From positions 1 to 18,528 of the forward strand of contig JAJFMR010000015.1 in the NCBI GenBank assembly GCA_020696915.1: a DNA stretch of 18,528 nucleotides. The letters run 5' to 3'. This stretch comes from Rhizobiaceae bacterium (GTDB taxonomy: Bacteria; Pseudomonadota; Alphaproteobacteria; Rhizobiales; Rhizobiaceae). The notes below the pieces were generated by a model. It was not told the DNA's origin. It saw only the letters and a list, made by a program, of their open reading frames with translations, and made no database searches. Both the position numbers and the translations under genes were made by a program. Position 1 is the stretch's first letter, and each line of letters opens with the position of its first letter. Shown in pieces: positions 7,859 through 14,940 of this stretch.

Positions 7859-8422
7859 ATGGGCGCCCGCACATTCGTCGCGCTGTTTTCAGGCATCAAT
7901 GTCGGCGGCAAGCGGATAGTCGGCATGGCCGACCTTCGCTCGATGCTGGAAGACCTCGGTTTCGATGAGGTCGCAACTTATGTGCAGAGCGGCAACGCCG
8001 TCTTCCGTACCGGCAGCCAGGCAGGGCCGATCGCGGCCGCGGTCGAGGAGAAGTTCGAGAAGCGTTTCGGGTTTTTCTCGCGCGTCATGGTCCGGGACCT
8101 CGCATGGCTGAGGAAACTCGTCGCCAAAAACCCCTTCGAAGGCGCCGCTGAGGATCCGAGACAGTTGCATGCCTATGTGCTGCAACGGGCGCCGGGTCGG
8201 GATGGCATCGCCCGGCTTGCCCGGGAAAACACCGGCACGGAGCGGTTTCACGTCCGGGAAGACGCGCTCTACCTTCTGACGCCCGACGGATTCGGCAGAT
8301 CTAAATTCGCAGCGCTTCTCCCGGCCAGGCTCGAAGTTCCGGCTACGGCGCGCAACTGGCGCACTGTCACGAGCCTGTTGGCGATTGCGGAAGCGGCGGA
8401 GCGCGCCGGCGCGGCGCCATGA
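7859..8422 (+). CDS. DUF1697 domain-containing protein
   Basis: About 187 aa. The N-terminus FVALFSGINVGGKRIVGMADLR and the following YVQSGNAVF are the DUF1697 signature; the C-terminal part (LTPDGFGRSKFAALL, ATARNWRTV) is also characteristic. No biochemical function is established for the family. The ATG at 7859 gives the usual family N-terminus (a few residues before FVALL.GINVGG); an in-frame ATG at 7835 would add eight residues. No strong ribosome site decides between them. Its stop faces gloA across a repeat-bearing intergenic region. Confidence 0.88.
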   Translation: MGARTFVALFSGINVGGKRIVGMADLRSMLEDLGFDEVATYVQSGNAVFRTGSQAGPIAAAVEEKFEKRFGFFSRVMVRDLAWLRKLVAKNPFEGAAEDPRQLHAYVLQRAPGRDGIARLARENTGTERFHVREDALYLLTPDGFGRSKFAALLPARLEVPATARNWRTVTSLLAIAEAAERAGAAP

Positions 8423-8424
8423 AC

Positions 8425-8600
8425 CGGAGCCCAGCACCAGCAGCCTCGCTGAAAAATCAACACGAGGACTGCGGAAAGCTCAGCACTAGGCGGTTACCTT
8501 GAAAACACCATAAGAGCTCCTGAAAAGTTCCAGCACAAGGAGGGCTCCTGAAATCTCCGGCACCAGGCGAGGTCCGAAAAGGTTGGAAACTCACCACGTG
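8425..8600. repeat. Degenerate tandem repeat, unit about 25 bp, between DUF1697 and gloA
   Basis: Reading the plus strand, a core of CYGAAA(A) recurs at about 8449, 8472, 8499, 8520, 8548 and 8574 (spacings 21-28 bp). It is mostly followed by CAGCAC-N-AGG or a close variant: CAGCACTAGG at 8481, CAGCACAAGG at 8531, GGCACCAGG at 8559, and CAGCACCAG at 8432 as a partial copy. The two clearest units are at 8519-8540 and 8547-8567. Its last unit overlaps the end of gloA. It may be an eroded repeat or a structured 3' region for the convergent genes. Confidence 0.5.
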
Positions 8601-9031
8601 CCGGTGTTGGGCATCGACGCCCAGGGCTCCGTCCTTTGCAGCGCCGGCCCCTTCTGCAGGAGTTCGATCGAGATGCCGTCGGGTGACCTGACAAAGGCCA
8701 TGTTGCCGTCGCGTGGCGGTCGGTTGATGGTAACGCCCTGATCCATCAGGCGCTGGCAGGTTGCATAGATGTCGTCCACCTCATAGGCGAGATGGCCGAA
8801 ATTGCGGCCGCCCTGATAGTCCTCCGGGTCCCAGTTGAAGGTGAGCTCGATCAGAGGCGCTTTCCGGCTGGCGGCCGACTGCTCATCGTCCGGCGCCGCG
8901 AGAAAGATCAGCGTGTAGCGGCCTTGTTCGCTCTCATGTCGGCGGACTTCCTTCAGGCCGAGCTTCCCGACGTAAAAGTCGAGCGATGCGTCGACGTCGG
9001 CGACGCGGACCATGGTGTGCAGATAGCGCAT
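8591..9031 (-). CDS. gloA: Lactoylglutathione lyase (glyoxalase I)
   Basis: This 146-aa cytoplasmic enzyme matches E. coli-type GloA: MRYLHTMVRVADVDASLDFY at the start, IELTFNWDPEDY in the middle, FGHLAYEVDDIYATC and DPDG-like SPDGISIELLQ near the end. The four metal ligands are present as His5, Glu62, His80 and Glu123. It converts the hemithioacetal of methylglyoxal and glutathione to S-lactoylglutathione. The ATG at 9031 is preferred because it is preceded by GGAGG and gives the usual N-terminus; an 18-residue upstream extension to 9085 has no family match. It is divergent from the cold-shock gene and convergent with DUF1697. No glyoxalase II is visible in the window. Confidence 0.95.
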   Translation of the reverse strand: MRYLHTMVRVADVDASLDFYVGKLGLKEVRRHESEQGRYTLIFLAAPDDEQSAASRKAPLIELTFNWDPEDYQGGRNFGHLAYEVDDIYATCQRLMDQGVTINRPPRDGNMAFVRSPDGISIELLQKGPALQRTEPWASMPNTGTW

Positions 9032-9258
9032 CTCAACCTCCGGTTCGGACGCCGGAAACATAGGCCGGTGTCCGATGACGGGCAATCATCCGGCCGAGCC
9101 GAATTGGGGAAGGAAGGAATCGACGCCGGAGGCAGGGCAGGTGCAGCGGACCATCGTAAAAAAGCTCGGCCAGCCCTTGCGTATCCGCAGACCGGCAGTG
9201 TTAATCTTTGGCTTGGAATCAGGGGGTGGGGCGTGTTCGGTCAACAGGGGGCGTTCTT
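9032..9258. promoter_or_regulatory. Divergent promoter region, gloA / cold-shock gene
   Basis: This 227-bp region separates two divergent starts. On the plus strand TTGCGT (9177-9182) and GTTAAT (9200-9205) are 17 bp apart and could be a sigma-70-type promoter for the cold-shock gene, giving a leader of about 50 nt. Only part of each hexamer matches consensus, so this is tentative. Confidence 0.25.
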
Positions 9259-9855
9259 ATGGGGGAAAAGGCCTCTCTTGTGAGGTTTCACGAGTTCACA
9301 GACCAGCCTCCGGCGCACGGCGACGGCGGCGATGCTGCCGGGCTGGTCGAGGTGTCGGGAGCGATAAAGTGGTTCGATGTCGCCAAGGGGTACGGTTTCA
9401 TACTCCCCGACGGCGCAAAATCTGGGGATATCCTGATCCACGTGACCTGCCTCAGGCGCGATGGTTTCCAGACGGCGCTCGAAGGCGCCCGTGTCGTGTG
9501 TCTCGTCAGGCAGGGCGAACGCGGCCTGCAGGCCTTCCGGGTCATTTCGATGGACACGTCCACTGCCGTACATCCGGCCGAGATGCAGGATCAGCGCACC
9601 CATGTCGTGGTGGTTCCGGAAAGCGGTCTCGAACGGGCGCTCGTCAAATGGTTCAACCGTACCAAGGGATTCGGATTCCTGACGCGCGGCGAGGGCACCG
9701 AAGACATTTTCGTGCACATGGAGACGCTGCGCCGCTACGGGCTGACCGAGTTGCGTCCCGGACAGGTCGTGCTGGTGCGTTACGGACGCGGTGAGAAGGG
9801 CCTTATGGCTGCCGAAATTCACCCCGATATCGGTACCTTGCCGGTCGCGCACTAG
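9259..9855 (+). CDS. Double cold-shock domain protein
   Basis: This 198-aa protein has two cold-shock domains: residues about 31-98 (SGAIKWFDVAKGYGFI, ILIHV) and about 125-188 (RALVKWFNRTKGFGFL, IFVHM), each with RNP1- and RNP2-like nucleic-acid-binding motifs, joined by a linker of about 25 residues. Tandem CSD proteins of this size are common in Alphaproteobacteria and bind single-stranded RNA or DNA. The ATG at 9259 is chosen because AGGGGG sits 7-8 nt upstream; an in-frame TTG at 9208 would extend it by 17 residues without a good site. The next gene (DUF192) begins 25 nt after the stop, suggesting an operon. Confidence 0.93.
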   Translation: MGEKASLVRFHEFTDQPPAHGDGGDAAGLVEVSGAIKWFDVAKGYGFILPDGAKSGDILIHVTCLRRDGFQTALEGARVVCLVRQGERGLQAFRVISMDTSTAVHPAEMQDQRTHVVVVPESGLERALVKWFNRTKGFGFLTRGEGTEDIFVHMETLRRYGLTELRPGQVVLVRYGRGEKGLMAAEIHPDIGTLPVAH

Positions 9856-9880
9856 GAGCGCGCCGTCGGCGGGAGAACGC

Positions 9881-10414
9881 ATGCTTCGCAACATCGGCCT
9901 GGCGGCCGCCGCGGCCGTGGCCATCATCGCCGCTCTGGCACTCTATCTCGCCATGCCCGTCGCCACCTCGGCGGACAGCCGGGCGATGCGGTTGCCGACC
10001 GACCCCGTGCCACTCGTCGTTTCGACTTCGGCCGGCGAACGCAAATTCACGATAGAAATTGCCGACGACGATTCCGAGCGCTCCAACGGCCTGATGTTCC
10101 GGGAGACCATGGCCGACGACCACGGCATGCTTTTCGTCTTCGGGCAGACCCGGCCGGTAAGCTTCTGGATGAAGAATACGCCGATGGCGCTGGATCTTCT
10201 CTTCATCGCGGAGGAGGGCAGGATCAGCGACATACTGCCTGGCGAGCCGCTGTCGACGGCAGCCATTTCGCCCGGCGAGCCGGTCCGATTCGTGCTGGAA
10301 CTGAAGCGCGGCACGGCGGAGAGATACGGCATCCGCCAGGGCGACCTGCTTCGCCATCCGGCGATCGGCCCGGCCGGGAAGACGGAAAGTGGGAAGGAGC
10401 CGACAGGCGGGTAG
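9881..10414 (+). CDS. DUF192 family protein, membrane-anchored or exported
   Basis: This 177-aa protein has an N-terminal hydrophobic segment (residues about 6-25, IGLAAAAAVAIIAALALYLA) acting as signal or anchor, then a DUF192 domain: ERSNGLMFRE, GMLFVFGQTRPVSFWMKNT, PMALDLLFI and ISPGEPVRFVLEL. The domain is a small beta-barrel of unknown function, usually in the periplasm when a signal is present. The ATG at 9881 has GGGAG at 9871-9875. The adjacency to a double cold-shock gene supports co-expression. The C-terminal tail after GIRQGDLLRHP is low-complexity. Confidence 0.9.
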   Translation: MLRNIGLAAAAAVAIIAALALYLAMPVATSADSRAMRLPTDPVPLVVSTSAGERKFTIEIADDDSERSNGLMFRETMADDHGMLFVFGQTRPVSFWMKNTPMALDLLFIAEEGRISDILPGEPLSTAAISPGEPVRFVLELKRGTAERYGIRQGDLLRHPAIGPAGKTESGKEPTGG

Positions 10415-10480
10415 TATGAAACGCGCCTGTCATCCATGGTTTCTAGCGTGGTTTCGATCCTGAAGGGAATCGCCGGCGCG

Positions 10481-11245
10481 ATGAGGTTCTTCTCTCATGA
10501 CGGTTTCGAACTTGCGTACATCGACCTTGCGCCGCCCGAGGGCGGCGATCCGGTGCTCCTGATCCATGGCTTTGCCTCGACCCATGCCGTCAACTGGGTG
10601 GCTCCAGGCTGGGTGAAAACCTTGAACGACGCTGGCTATCGCGCCATCGCCTTGGACAACCGGGGCCATGGAGCGTCGGCGAAAAGTCACGTGTCCGACG
10701 ACTACACGCCGCAGAAGATGGCTGCCGATGCTGCCGCGCTGCTCGACCATCTCGGTATCGGCAGGGCCCATGTCATGGGTTATTCCATGGGTGCGCGCAT
10801 CGCCGCCTTCCTGGCGCTCCACGAACCGGCCAAGGTTGCGACGCTGGTCTTCGGAGGTCTCGGTTCGGGAATGGTGGATGGGGTCGGCGACTGGGGCCCG
10901 ATCGCATCGGCGCTGCTGGCGGAGGATCCGCAAAGCATCCCGCATCCGCAAGGCCGCACATTCCGCGCTTTTGCCGACCAGACGAAGAGCGACCGGCTGG
11001 CGCTCGCCGCCTGTATCGAGACGTCGCGAACCCTGCTCAGGCCGGACGAGATGGACCGAATCCGGCAGCCGACGCTGATCGCCGTCGGAACCAGGGACGA
11101 CATTGCAGGATCCGCGGATCAGCTCGCCCGGATGATGCCCGATGCCGCGAGCTTTGCGATCGAGGGTCGCGATCACATGCTCTCGGTCGGTGACCGGACG
11201 TTCAAGGCGCGGGTGCTGGAGTTCCTGCGGCAGCACCCGCTCTGA
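10481..11245 (+). CDS. Alpha/beta hydrolase
   Basis: This 254-aa cytoplasmic protein has the classic fold markers: oxyanion HG at residues 29-30 (LLIHGFAST), ALDNRGHGAS near 57-66, nucleophile elbow VMGYSMGARIA with Ser102, an acidic strand end GTRDD (Asp206/207) and His232 (GRDHML). The triad is complete, so it should be an active esterase, lipase or related enzyme; the substrate is not evident. I favour the ATG at 10481 (GAAGGG upstream, family-like start FFSHDGFELAY) over ATG 10436, which adds 15 residues. It follows DUF192 by about 65 nt and probably ends that operon, converging on the HD gene 40 nt away. Confidence 0.88.
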   Translation: MRFFSHDGFELAYIDLAPPEGGDPVLLIHGFASTHAVNWVAPGWVKTLNDAGYRAIALDNRGHGASAKSHVSDDYTPQKMAADAAALLDHLGIGRAHVMGYSMGARIAAFLALHEPAKVATLVFGGLGSGMVDGVGDWGPIASALLAEDPQSIPHPQGRTFRAFADQTKSDRLALAACIETSRTLLRPDEMDRIRQPTLIAVGTRDDIAGSADQLARMMPDAASFAIEGRDHMLSVGDRTFKARVLEFLRQHPL

Positions 11246-11285
11246 GACTGCGTTGCCGTCCCGCGCGCCCAAGGGCCGGTGGCTT

Positions 11286-11888
11286 TCAGTCGGGATTGCG
11301 CAGCACGTCCAGCGAGCGCGAGATGTTGCTCCTCGCAGGCGCTTCCAGGCGCTTTCGGAACTGGCCGCTATGGAAGATGCATGGCCGTTCCAGGAAACCC
11401 TGCAGCACGGCTGCGCGTCCTTTGCGCCATGCCGTATCGCTCACCCAGCCGAACTCGCGGCGGACCGCAGCTTCGTAGCGGTCGAACTCCGCCGGCGAAG
11501 CCCCGAGTATGGCGAGATCCATATCGAGGAAGAGCGCCGCGTCGAGCGCCGCACCCGGATCTTCAAAATCCGGAACGAGATGCGTGGCGGTCGCTTCGAT
11601 CATGGCGGCGATGCGCGCCAGCCGGTCGGGGTCGGCGCGATGGGCCAACCGCTCGCGGGCAAGCGCCGCACTCCGCGCCTCATTGTCGGCGGCACGGGTG
11701 TCATAGATTGCGTCGTGGAACCAGATGGCCGCCCGCGCCGCTTCCGGATCGGATAGCGCGTCCCGGTATTCGTCAGCCTGACGCAGCATCGCCTCGATGT
11801 GCGGAAGCCCATGGTAATGACCCTCCGCGGCGCCGTATAGCCCGGTCAGTTCGGCTTGCAGCCGGCGATCGATCAGCGGCCGGGGCAC
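11286..11888 (-). CDS. COG4339-type HD-superfamily metal-dependent phosphohydrolase
   Basis: With the GTG start at 11888 the product is 200 aa, the usual size. It has the family's N-terminal HYHGLPHIEAML (residues 24-35) and the HD pair in AIWFHDAIYDT (His58-Asp59), followed by DNEARSA and a later FLDMDLAILG. These are metal ligands and fold markers of predicted HD phosphohydrolases, often mislabelled in databases as an NMDA-receptor subunit. The start is decided by a strong GGAGGA (minus strand, 11900-11895) 6 nt before GTG; an upstream ATG at 11918 and the longer frame to 11969 lack a ribosome site and give a basic N-terminus unlike the family. Substrate unknown. Confidence 0.85.
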   Translation of the reverse strand: MPRPLIDRRLQAELTGLYGAAEGHYHGLPHIEAMLRQADEYRDALSDPEAARAAIWFHDAIYDTRAADNEARSAALARERLAHRADPDRLARIAAMIEATATHLVPDFEDPGAALDAALFLDMDLAILGASPAEFDRYEAAVRREFGWVSDTAWRKGRAAVLQGFLERPCIFHSGQFRKRLEAPARSNISRSLDVLRNPD

Positions 11889-11980
11889 GACGATTCCTCC
11901 GCTTGCGCGGCCACACATGGGGTGGGGCAGCCGGGGCCGGGTTTTGCGCCGGCGCTTGCAATCGGGCAAACCAAAACCAT

Positions 11981-11995
11981 TTGATCTAGGATCAA
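11981..11995. promoter_or_regulatory. FNR/FixK-like palindrome TTGATCTAGGATCAA
   Basis: The half sites TTGATC and GATCAA form a perfect palindrome with a 3-bp spacer. The FNR/FixK consensus is TTGAT-N4-ATCAA, while here the TTGAT and ATCAA cores are 5 bp apart, so it has one extra base. It is 93 bp before the HD gene start and 166 bp before cysE. A possible -10-like CTATAT lies at 12029-12034 toward cysE. It may bind a different dimeric regulator or be a decayed anaerobox. Confidence 0.4.
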
Positions 11996-12160
11996 CGAAA
12001 ATTCAGTTCAGCAGAAGGGTGGACTGGTCTATATGTGCCGCCATTCTCGAGGGTCTGTCGAGGATCGGGTGTCGAGGCGTGGCCTGCTCATCGCCGCAAT
12101 CGCCGCACCCTGACCCGTACGCTCACAAGTCCTGGACCGGCCGGCCACGGAGTCCGATTG

Positions 12161-13006
12161 ATGAACACGATCACAGCAGCGCGGCCTTCCGGCCTGCAGA
12201 ACCTCGATCCGATCTGGAAGGCGGTGCGCGAGGAGGCCGGTGCGGCCGTCGCCCGCGATCCGCTGCTTTCCGCCTTCCTGTATTCGTCGGTCATCAATCA
12301 GGACAGTCTCGAGGACGCGGTCATTCATCGGCTTGCCGAGCGCCTGGATCACCAGGATGTCGGGGCCGACCTGATCCGCCAGACCTTCGATGCGATGCGA
12401 GGCGCCAATCCGGACTGGAGCGCCACGGTCCGGGTCGACATCCAGGCCTATTACGACCGCGACCCGGCCTGCGACCGCTTCATGATGCCGGTTCTCTATT
12501 TCAAGGGGTTTCATGCGATCCAGACGCATCGGCTGGCGCACTGGCTCTGGAACCAGGGCCGCAAGGACTTCGCGCTCTATCTGCAGAGCCGTTCGTCGGC
12601 GATCTTCCAGACCGACATCAACCCTGCCGCGAGGATGGGGAAAGGCATCTTCATCGATCACGCCACCGGCCTCGTGGTCGGTGAAACCGCCGTCATCGAG
12701 GACGATGTCTCCATGCTGCATGGCGTCACCCTGGGTGGCACCGGCAAGGAAGGCGGCGACCGGCATCCGAAGATCCGTTATGGCGTGCTGATCGGCGCAG
12801 GTGCGAAGATCCTCGGCAACATAGAAATCGGGCACTGCTCGAAGGTCGCGGCCGGCTCGGTGGTGCTGGCTTCGGTGCCTCACAACAAGACGGTTGCCGG
12901 TGTTCCCGCCAGGGTCGTCGGCGAGTCCGGCTGCGATCAGCCGTCGCGGCAGATGGACCAGCTGCTCCCCTCCGGGGCCGACCACGTCTTGAGCTTCGAC
13001 ATCTGA
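12161..13006 (+). CDS. cysE: Serine O-acetyltransferase
   Basis: This 281-aa enzyme makes O-acetylserine from serine and acetyl-CoA, the first step of cysteine synthesis. The N-terminal helical SAT domain is followed by a left-handed beta-helix. Catalytic counterparts of E. coli residues are visible: Asp152 (TDINP), Asp166-His167 (IDHATG) and His202 (DRHPK). The segments GETAVIEDDVS, TLGGTGK and VAGVPARVVG are typical. The tail ends SFDI, keeping the terminal isoleucine that inserts into cysteine synthase CysK. The ATG at 12161 has GGAG 9 nt upstream; the frame stays open to 12035 but the extension looks non-coding. DUF3126 follows on the same strand, as in many rhizobia. Confidence 0.97.
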   Translation: MNTITAARPSGLQNLDPIWKAVREEAGAAVARDPLLSAFLYSSVINQDSLEDAVIHRLAERLDHQDVGADLIRQTFDAMRGANPDWSATVRVDIQAYYDRDPACDRFMMPVLYFKGFHAIQTHRLAHWLWNQGRKDFALYLQSRSSAIFQTDINPAARMGKGIFIDHATGLVVGETAVIEDDVSMLHGVTLGGTGKEGGDRHPKIRYGVLIGAGAKILGNIEIGHCSKVAAGSVVLASVPHNKTVAGVPARVVGESGCDQPSRQMDQLLPSGADHVLSFDI

Positions 13007-13089
13007 GCCGAATCCAAGCCGTCTCGGGGCCGGACCCTCGGCCCGGACCGCCCGAGCCCGCTTCCCTCACGCGCCTTTACATCGCCGTC

Positions 13090-13120
13090 TTTGGCGTGCC
13101 AGAAGCCTGCACACGCCAAA
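13090..13120 (+). promoter_or_regulatory. Intercistronic hairpin before the DUF3126 gene
   Basis: TTTGGCGTG (13090-13098) and CACGCCAAA (13112-13120) are perfect 9-bp complements around a 13-nt loop, placed 16 nt before the GTG start and just before its GGAG site (13127-13130). It could tune translation or mark an RNA processing point between cysE and DUF3126. It lacks a T-run on the plus strand. Confidence 0.5.
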
Positions 13121-13136
13121 AGAGCCGGAGAAGCCC

Positions 13137-13337
13137 GTGAAGCCGGAAGAAATCAGAAAGCTCGACGCCTATTTCAAGCGCGTCTTCCAGAACCCCAACC
13201 TCCAGGTGAAGGCGCGCCCGCGCAAGGATGATTCGGCCGAGCTTTACATCGGCGACGAGTTTCTGGGTCTCGTATTCAAGGACGAGGACGAAGGGGACTA
13301 CAATTTCTCGATGGCGATTCTCGACATCGATCTCTGA
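13137..13337 (+). CDS. DUF3126 family protein (66 aa)
   Basis: The full protein matches DUF3126: MKPEEIRKLDAYFKRVFQ, then a short beta-rich part AELYIGDEFLGLVFKDEDEG and the terminal NFSMAILDIDL. The family consists of short alphaproteobacterial proteins of unknown role, often encoded just after cysE, which hints at a link to sulfur metabolism, but this is only context. It is acidic at the C-terminus and has no signal peptide. The start is GTG at 13137, with GGAG about 6 nt upstream. The stop at 13335-13337 is followed by short alternative stems (13341-13365). Confidence 0.9.
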   Translation: MKPEEIRKLDAYFKRVFQNPNLQVKARPRKDDSAELYIGDEFLGLVFKDEDEGDYNFSMAILDIDL

Positions 13338-13662
13338 CCGCGCCGTGAGCCTACGGCGGGGCTCAGCATCCAAGCCGTCTTGCACCAGACCGCCTCGACC
13401 AAGCATTTGCCACCTTCAACTCACGGAAACGATTGGCAAGGCTGAGCCCGCTGGCGGAGCATGCGGAGTTCCGGCAAGCGAACCGCGCGACCCAGGTTGC
13501 AGCGCGCCGCCGGGCAGCCCGCCGGGTTTTCCGCGGCCCGGGGCCACTTGCTTCGCCTGGGGGCCTGACAGGGCGGGGCTGGACTCGATCATGAGGACCT
13601 TGCCTGGCGCTTGCTGCGGCGCTTCTATCCTCTCCAGCGGCAGTGACATGATTGGAGGACGC
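13338..13662. other. Intergenic region between DUF3126 and gamma-carbonic anhydrase
   Basis: About 325 bp without a supported gene. At its start two mutually exclusive stems overlap: CGCCG/CGGCG (13341-13358) and TGAGCC/GGCTCA (13346-13365). The second could be a weak terminator for DUF3126, but no T-run follows. The rest is GC-rich; I see no clear promoter. The carbonic anhydrase ribosome site GGAGG is at its 3' end. Confidence 0.4.
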
Positions 13663-14190
13663 ATGGGGATTTTTGCGATCGACGGCAAGTCGCCGGCATT
13701 TGCCGACCGTGCCGGCAACTGGATCGCGCCGGGGGCCGTCATCATCGGCGACGTCGAGATCGGCAGGCATGCCGGCATCTGGTTTGGCGTGACGATCCGC
13801 GGCGACAACGAGCCGATCCGCATCGGCGAAGCGACCAACGTCCAGGAGAACGTCGTCATGCACACGGACCCCGGCTTTCCGCTGACCATCGGTTCGGGGT
13901 GCACGATCGGCCATCGGGCGCTGCTGCATGGCTGCACGATCGGCGACGACAGCCTGGTGGGCATGGGCGCGATCATCCTGAACGGCGCCACAATAGGCAG
14001 GAATTCGCTTGTCGGAGCGGGCGCGCTGGTCACCGAAGGCAAGGTGTTTCCCGACGGTTCGCTCATCGTCGGCTCGCCCGCCAAGATCGTGCGGGCTCTC
14101 GACGAGGATGCAATGGCGGCAATCCGCGCAACGGCGGCGCACTATGTCGCAAATGGGCGGCGGTTCGCTGCCGGGCTGACCGAAGGCTGA
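13663..14190 (+). CDS. Gamma-class carbonic anhydrase family protein
   Basis: This 175-aa left-handed beta-helix protein resembles YrdA/PaaY/Cam-type gamma-carbonic anhydrases. It has the Arg46-Gly-Asp48 segment (TIRGDNEPI), Gln61 (NVQENVV) and the three metal-binding histidines His67, His84 and His89 (VMHTD, TIGHRALLHGC), so the active site appears complete. Many members are real or latent CO2 hydratases, others have unknown roles. ATG 13663 is preceded by TTGGAGGACGC, an excellent ribosome site; the frame is open back to 13228 but that is not supported. It is a separate hexapeptide-repeat protein from CysE. Cytoplasmic. Confidence 0.92.
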   Translation: MGIFAIDGKSPAFADRAGNWIAPGAVIIGDVEIGRHAGIWFGVTIRGDNEPIRIGEATNVQENVVMHTDPGFPLTIGSGCTIGHRALLHGCTIGDDSLVGMGAIILNGATIGRNSLVGAGALVTEGKVFPDGSLIVGSPAKIVRALDEDAMAAIRATAAHYVANGRRFAAGLTEG

Positions 14191-14246
14191 TCCCGCCATG
14201 CCCGGAAGCTGCCGCTGCGCCTGGTCGATGCTCACCGGGAAATTGC

Positions 14247-14278
14247 GGAGCCGGCCCCGGGGACCTGGGGCCGGCTCC
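14247..14278. terminator. 12-bp GC hairpin between convergent genes
   Basis: GGAGCCGGCCCC (14247-14258) and GGGGCCGGCTCC (14267-14278) are perfect complements with an 8-nt loop. It sits between the gamma-carbonic anhydrase stop (14190) and the cysteine-peptidase stop (14335, minus), the right place for a bidirectional terminator. No T-tract follows on either strand, so it may instead protect 3' ends. Confidence 0.55.
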
Positions 14279-14334
14279 TGAGCCCGGTCGTAGGGACGGG
14301 GCCGGTGGGGGACTCGACCGGGTTTTCGAGCTTG

Positions 14335-14940
14335 CTACCTGACGCTTCCGACGGCCGTGGTGGCGCGGCTGTCGCTGATTGTAACCCAGGCGCCGGAACT
14401 GCGCTCCGACTGTCGTTTCAGGAACGTGTACTCGCTCTCGTTCCAGGTGAGCACGCGCGGTTCCAGATTGTCGAGAATGAAATCGCCGCGGCTTGTCCGC
14501 ACCGTGAGAACGGCATGGCCCTCACCATTCGGCTGCCGCGCCACTGTAAGCAGCAGGTCGCCGGCCGGTATGCCGGCCCTCATCAGCCGGCGGCGCTTCT
14601 CGATCGCATAATCCTCGCAGTCGCCGACTTTCGTCGGATACGACCAAACCTCCTCCTCGCCCCAAATCTCCATGTCGGTGAGCGGGACGACCGCCAGGTT
14701 GACACGGTCGTTGACCTGGACGATCGCCGCCCAGAGCTTCCGGGTAAGCTCGACGGGTGCGCGCCTGGCCGTCTTTTGGCGGCATTCCTCCGGTTGCCGG
14801 AGGCAGAACTCGTAGTGTCCGACGGGCTGTGACGTGCGCCCACCGACACGCATGTAGACCTCGGCGGCTTCCGCAGCCTGTCCCCAGCCTGCTGCGAGCG
14901 CCATCGCGACAAGCATCGCCTTCCCCTCGAACCTTGCCAT
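14335..14940 (-). CDS. Secreted bacterial transglutaminase-like cysteine peptidase (BTLCP)
   Basis: This 201-aa protein has a signal peptide (MARFEGKAMLVAMALAAGWGQAAEAAE) and the BTLCP (DUF920) domain. The predicted catalytic triad is Cys108 (VGDCEDYAIEKR), His142 (GEGHAVLTV) and Asp157 (FILDNL). An upstream Cys46/Cys53 pair may form a disulfide. The best known BTLCP is LapG, a periplasmic protease controlled by the c-di-GMP receptor LapD that cuts surface adhesins, but rhizobial genomes carry several single-domain paralogues and no lapD partner is here, so the target is unknown. ATG 14940 is preceded on the minus strand by GGGGGA. Upstream lies an AT-rich region. Confidence 0.9.
   Translation of the reverse strand: MARFEGKAMLVAMALAAGWGQAAEAAEVYMRVGGRTSQPVGHYEFCLRQPEECRQKTARRAPVELTRKLWAAIVQVNDRVNLAVVPLTDMEIWGEEEVWSYPTKVGDCEDYAIEKRRRLMRAGIPAGDLLLTVARQPNGEGHAVLTVRTSRGDFILDNLEPRVLTWNESEYTFLKRQSERSSGAWVTISDSRATTAVGSVR

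Noticed and set aside
9208..9258. TTG start extending the double cold-shock protein
   Set aside because: The ATG at 9259 has a proper AGGGGG site and the extension has no family similarity.
12029..12985. 318-aa minus-strand open frame antisense to cysE
   Set aside because: cysE has all its catalytic motifs on the plus strand; the antisense protein is a codon-bias artefact.
13663..14190. Second serine acetyltransferase next to cysE
   Set aside because: It shares the hexapeptide beta-helix but has the RGD segment and three metal-binding histidines of gamma-carbonic anhydrases and lacks the SAT domain.
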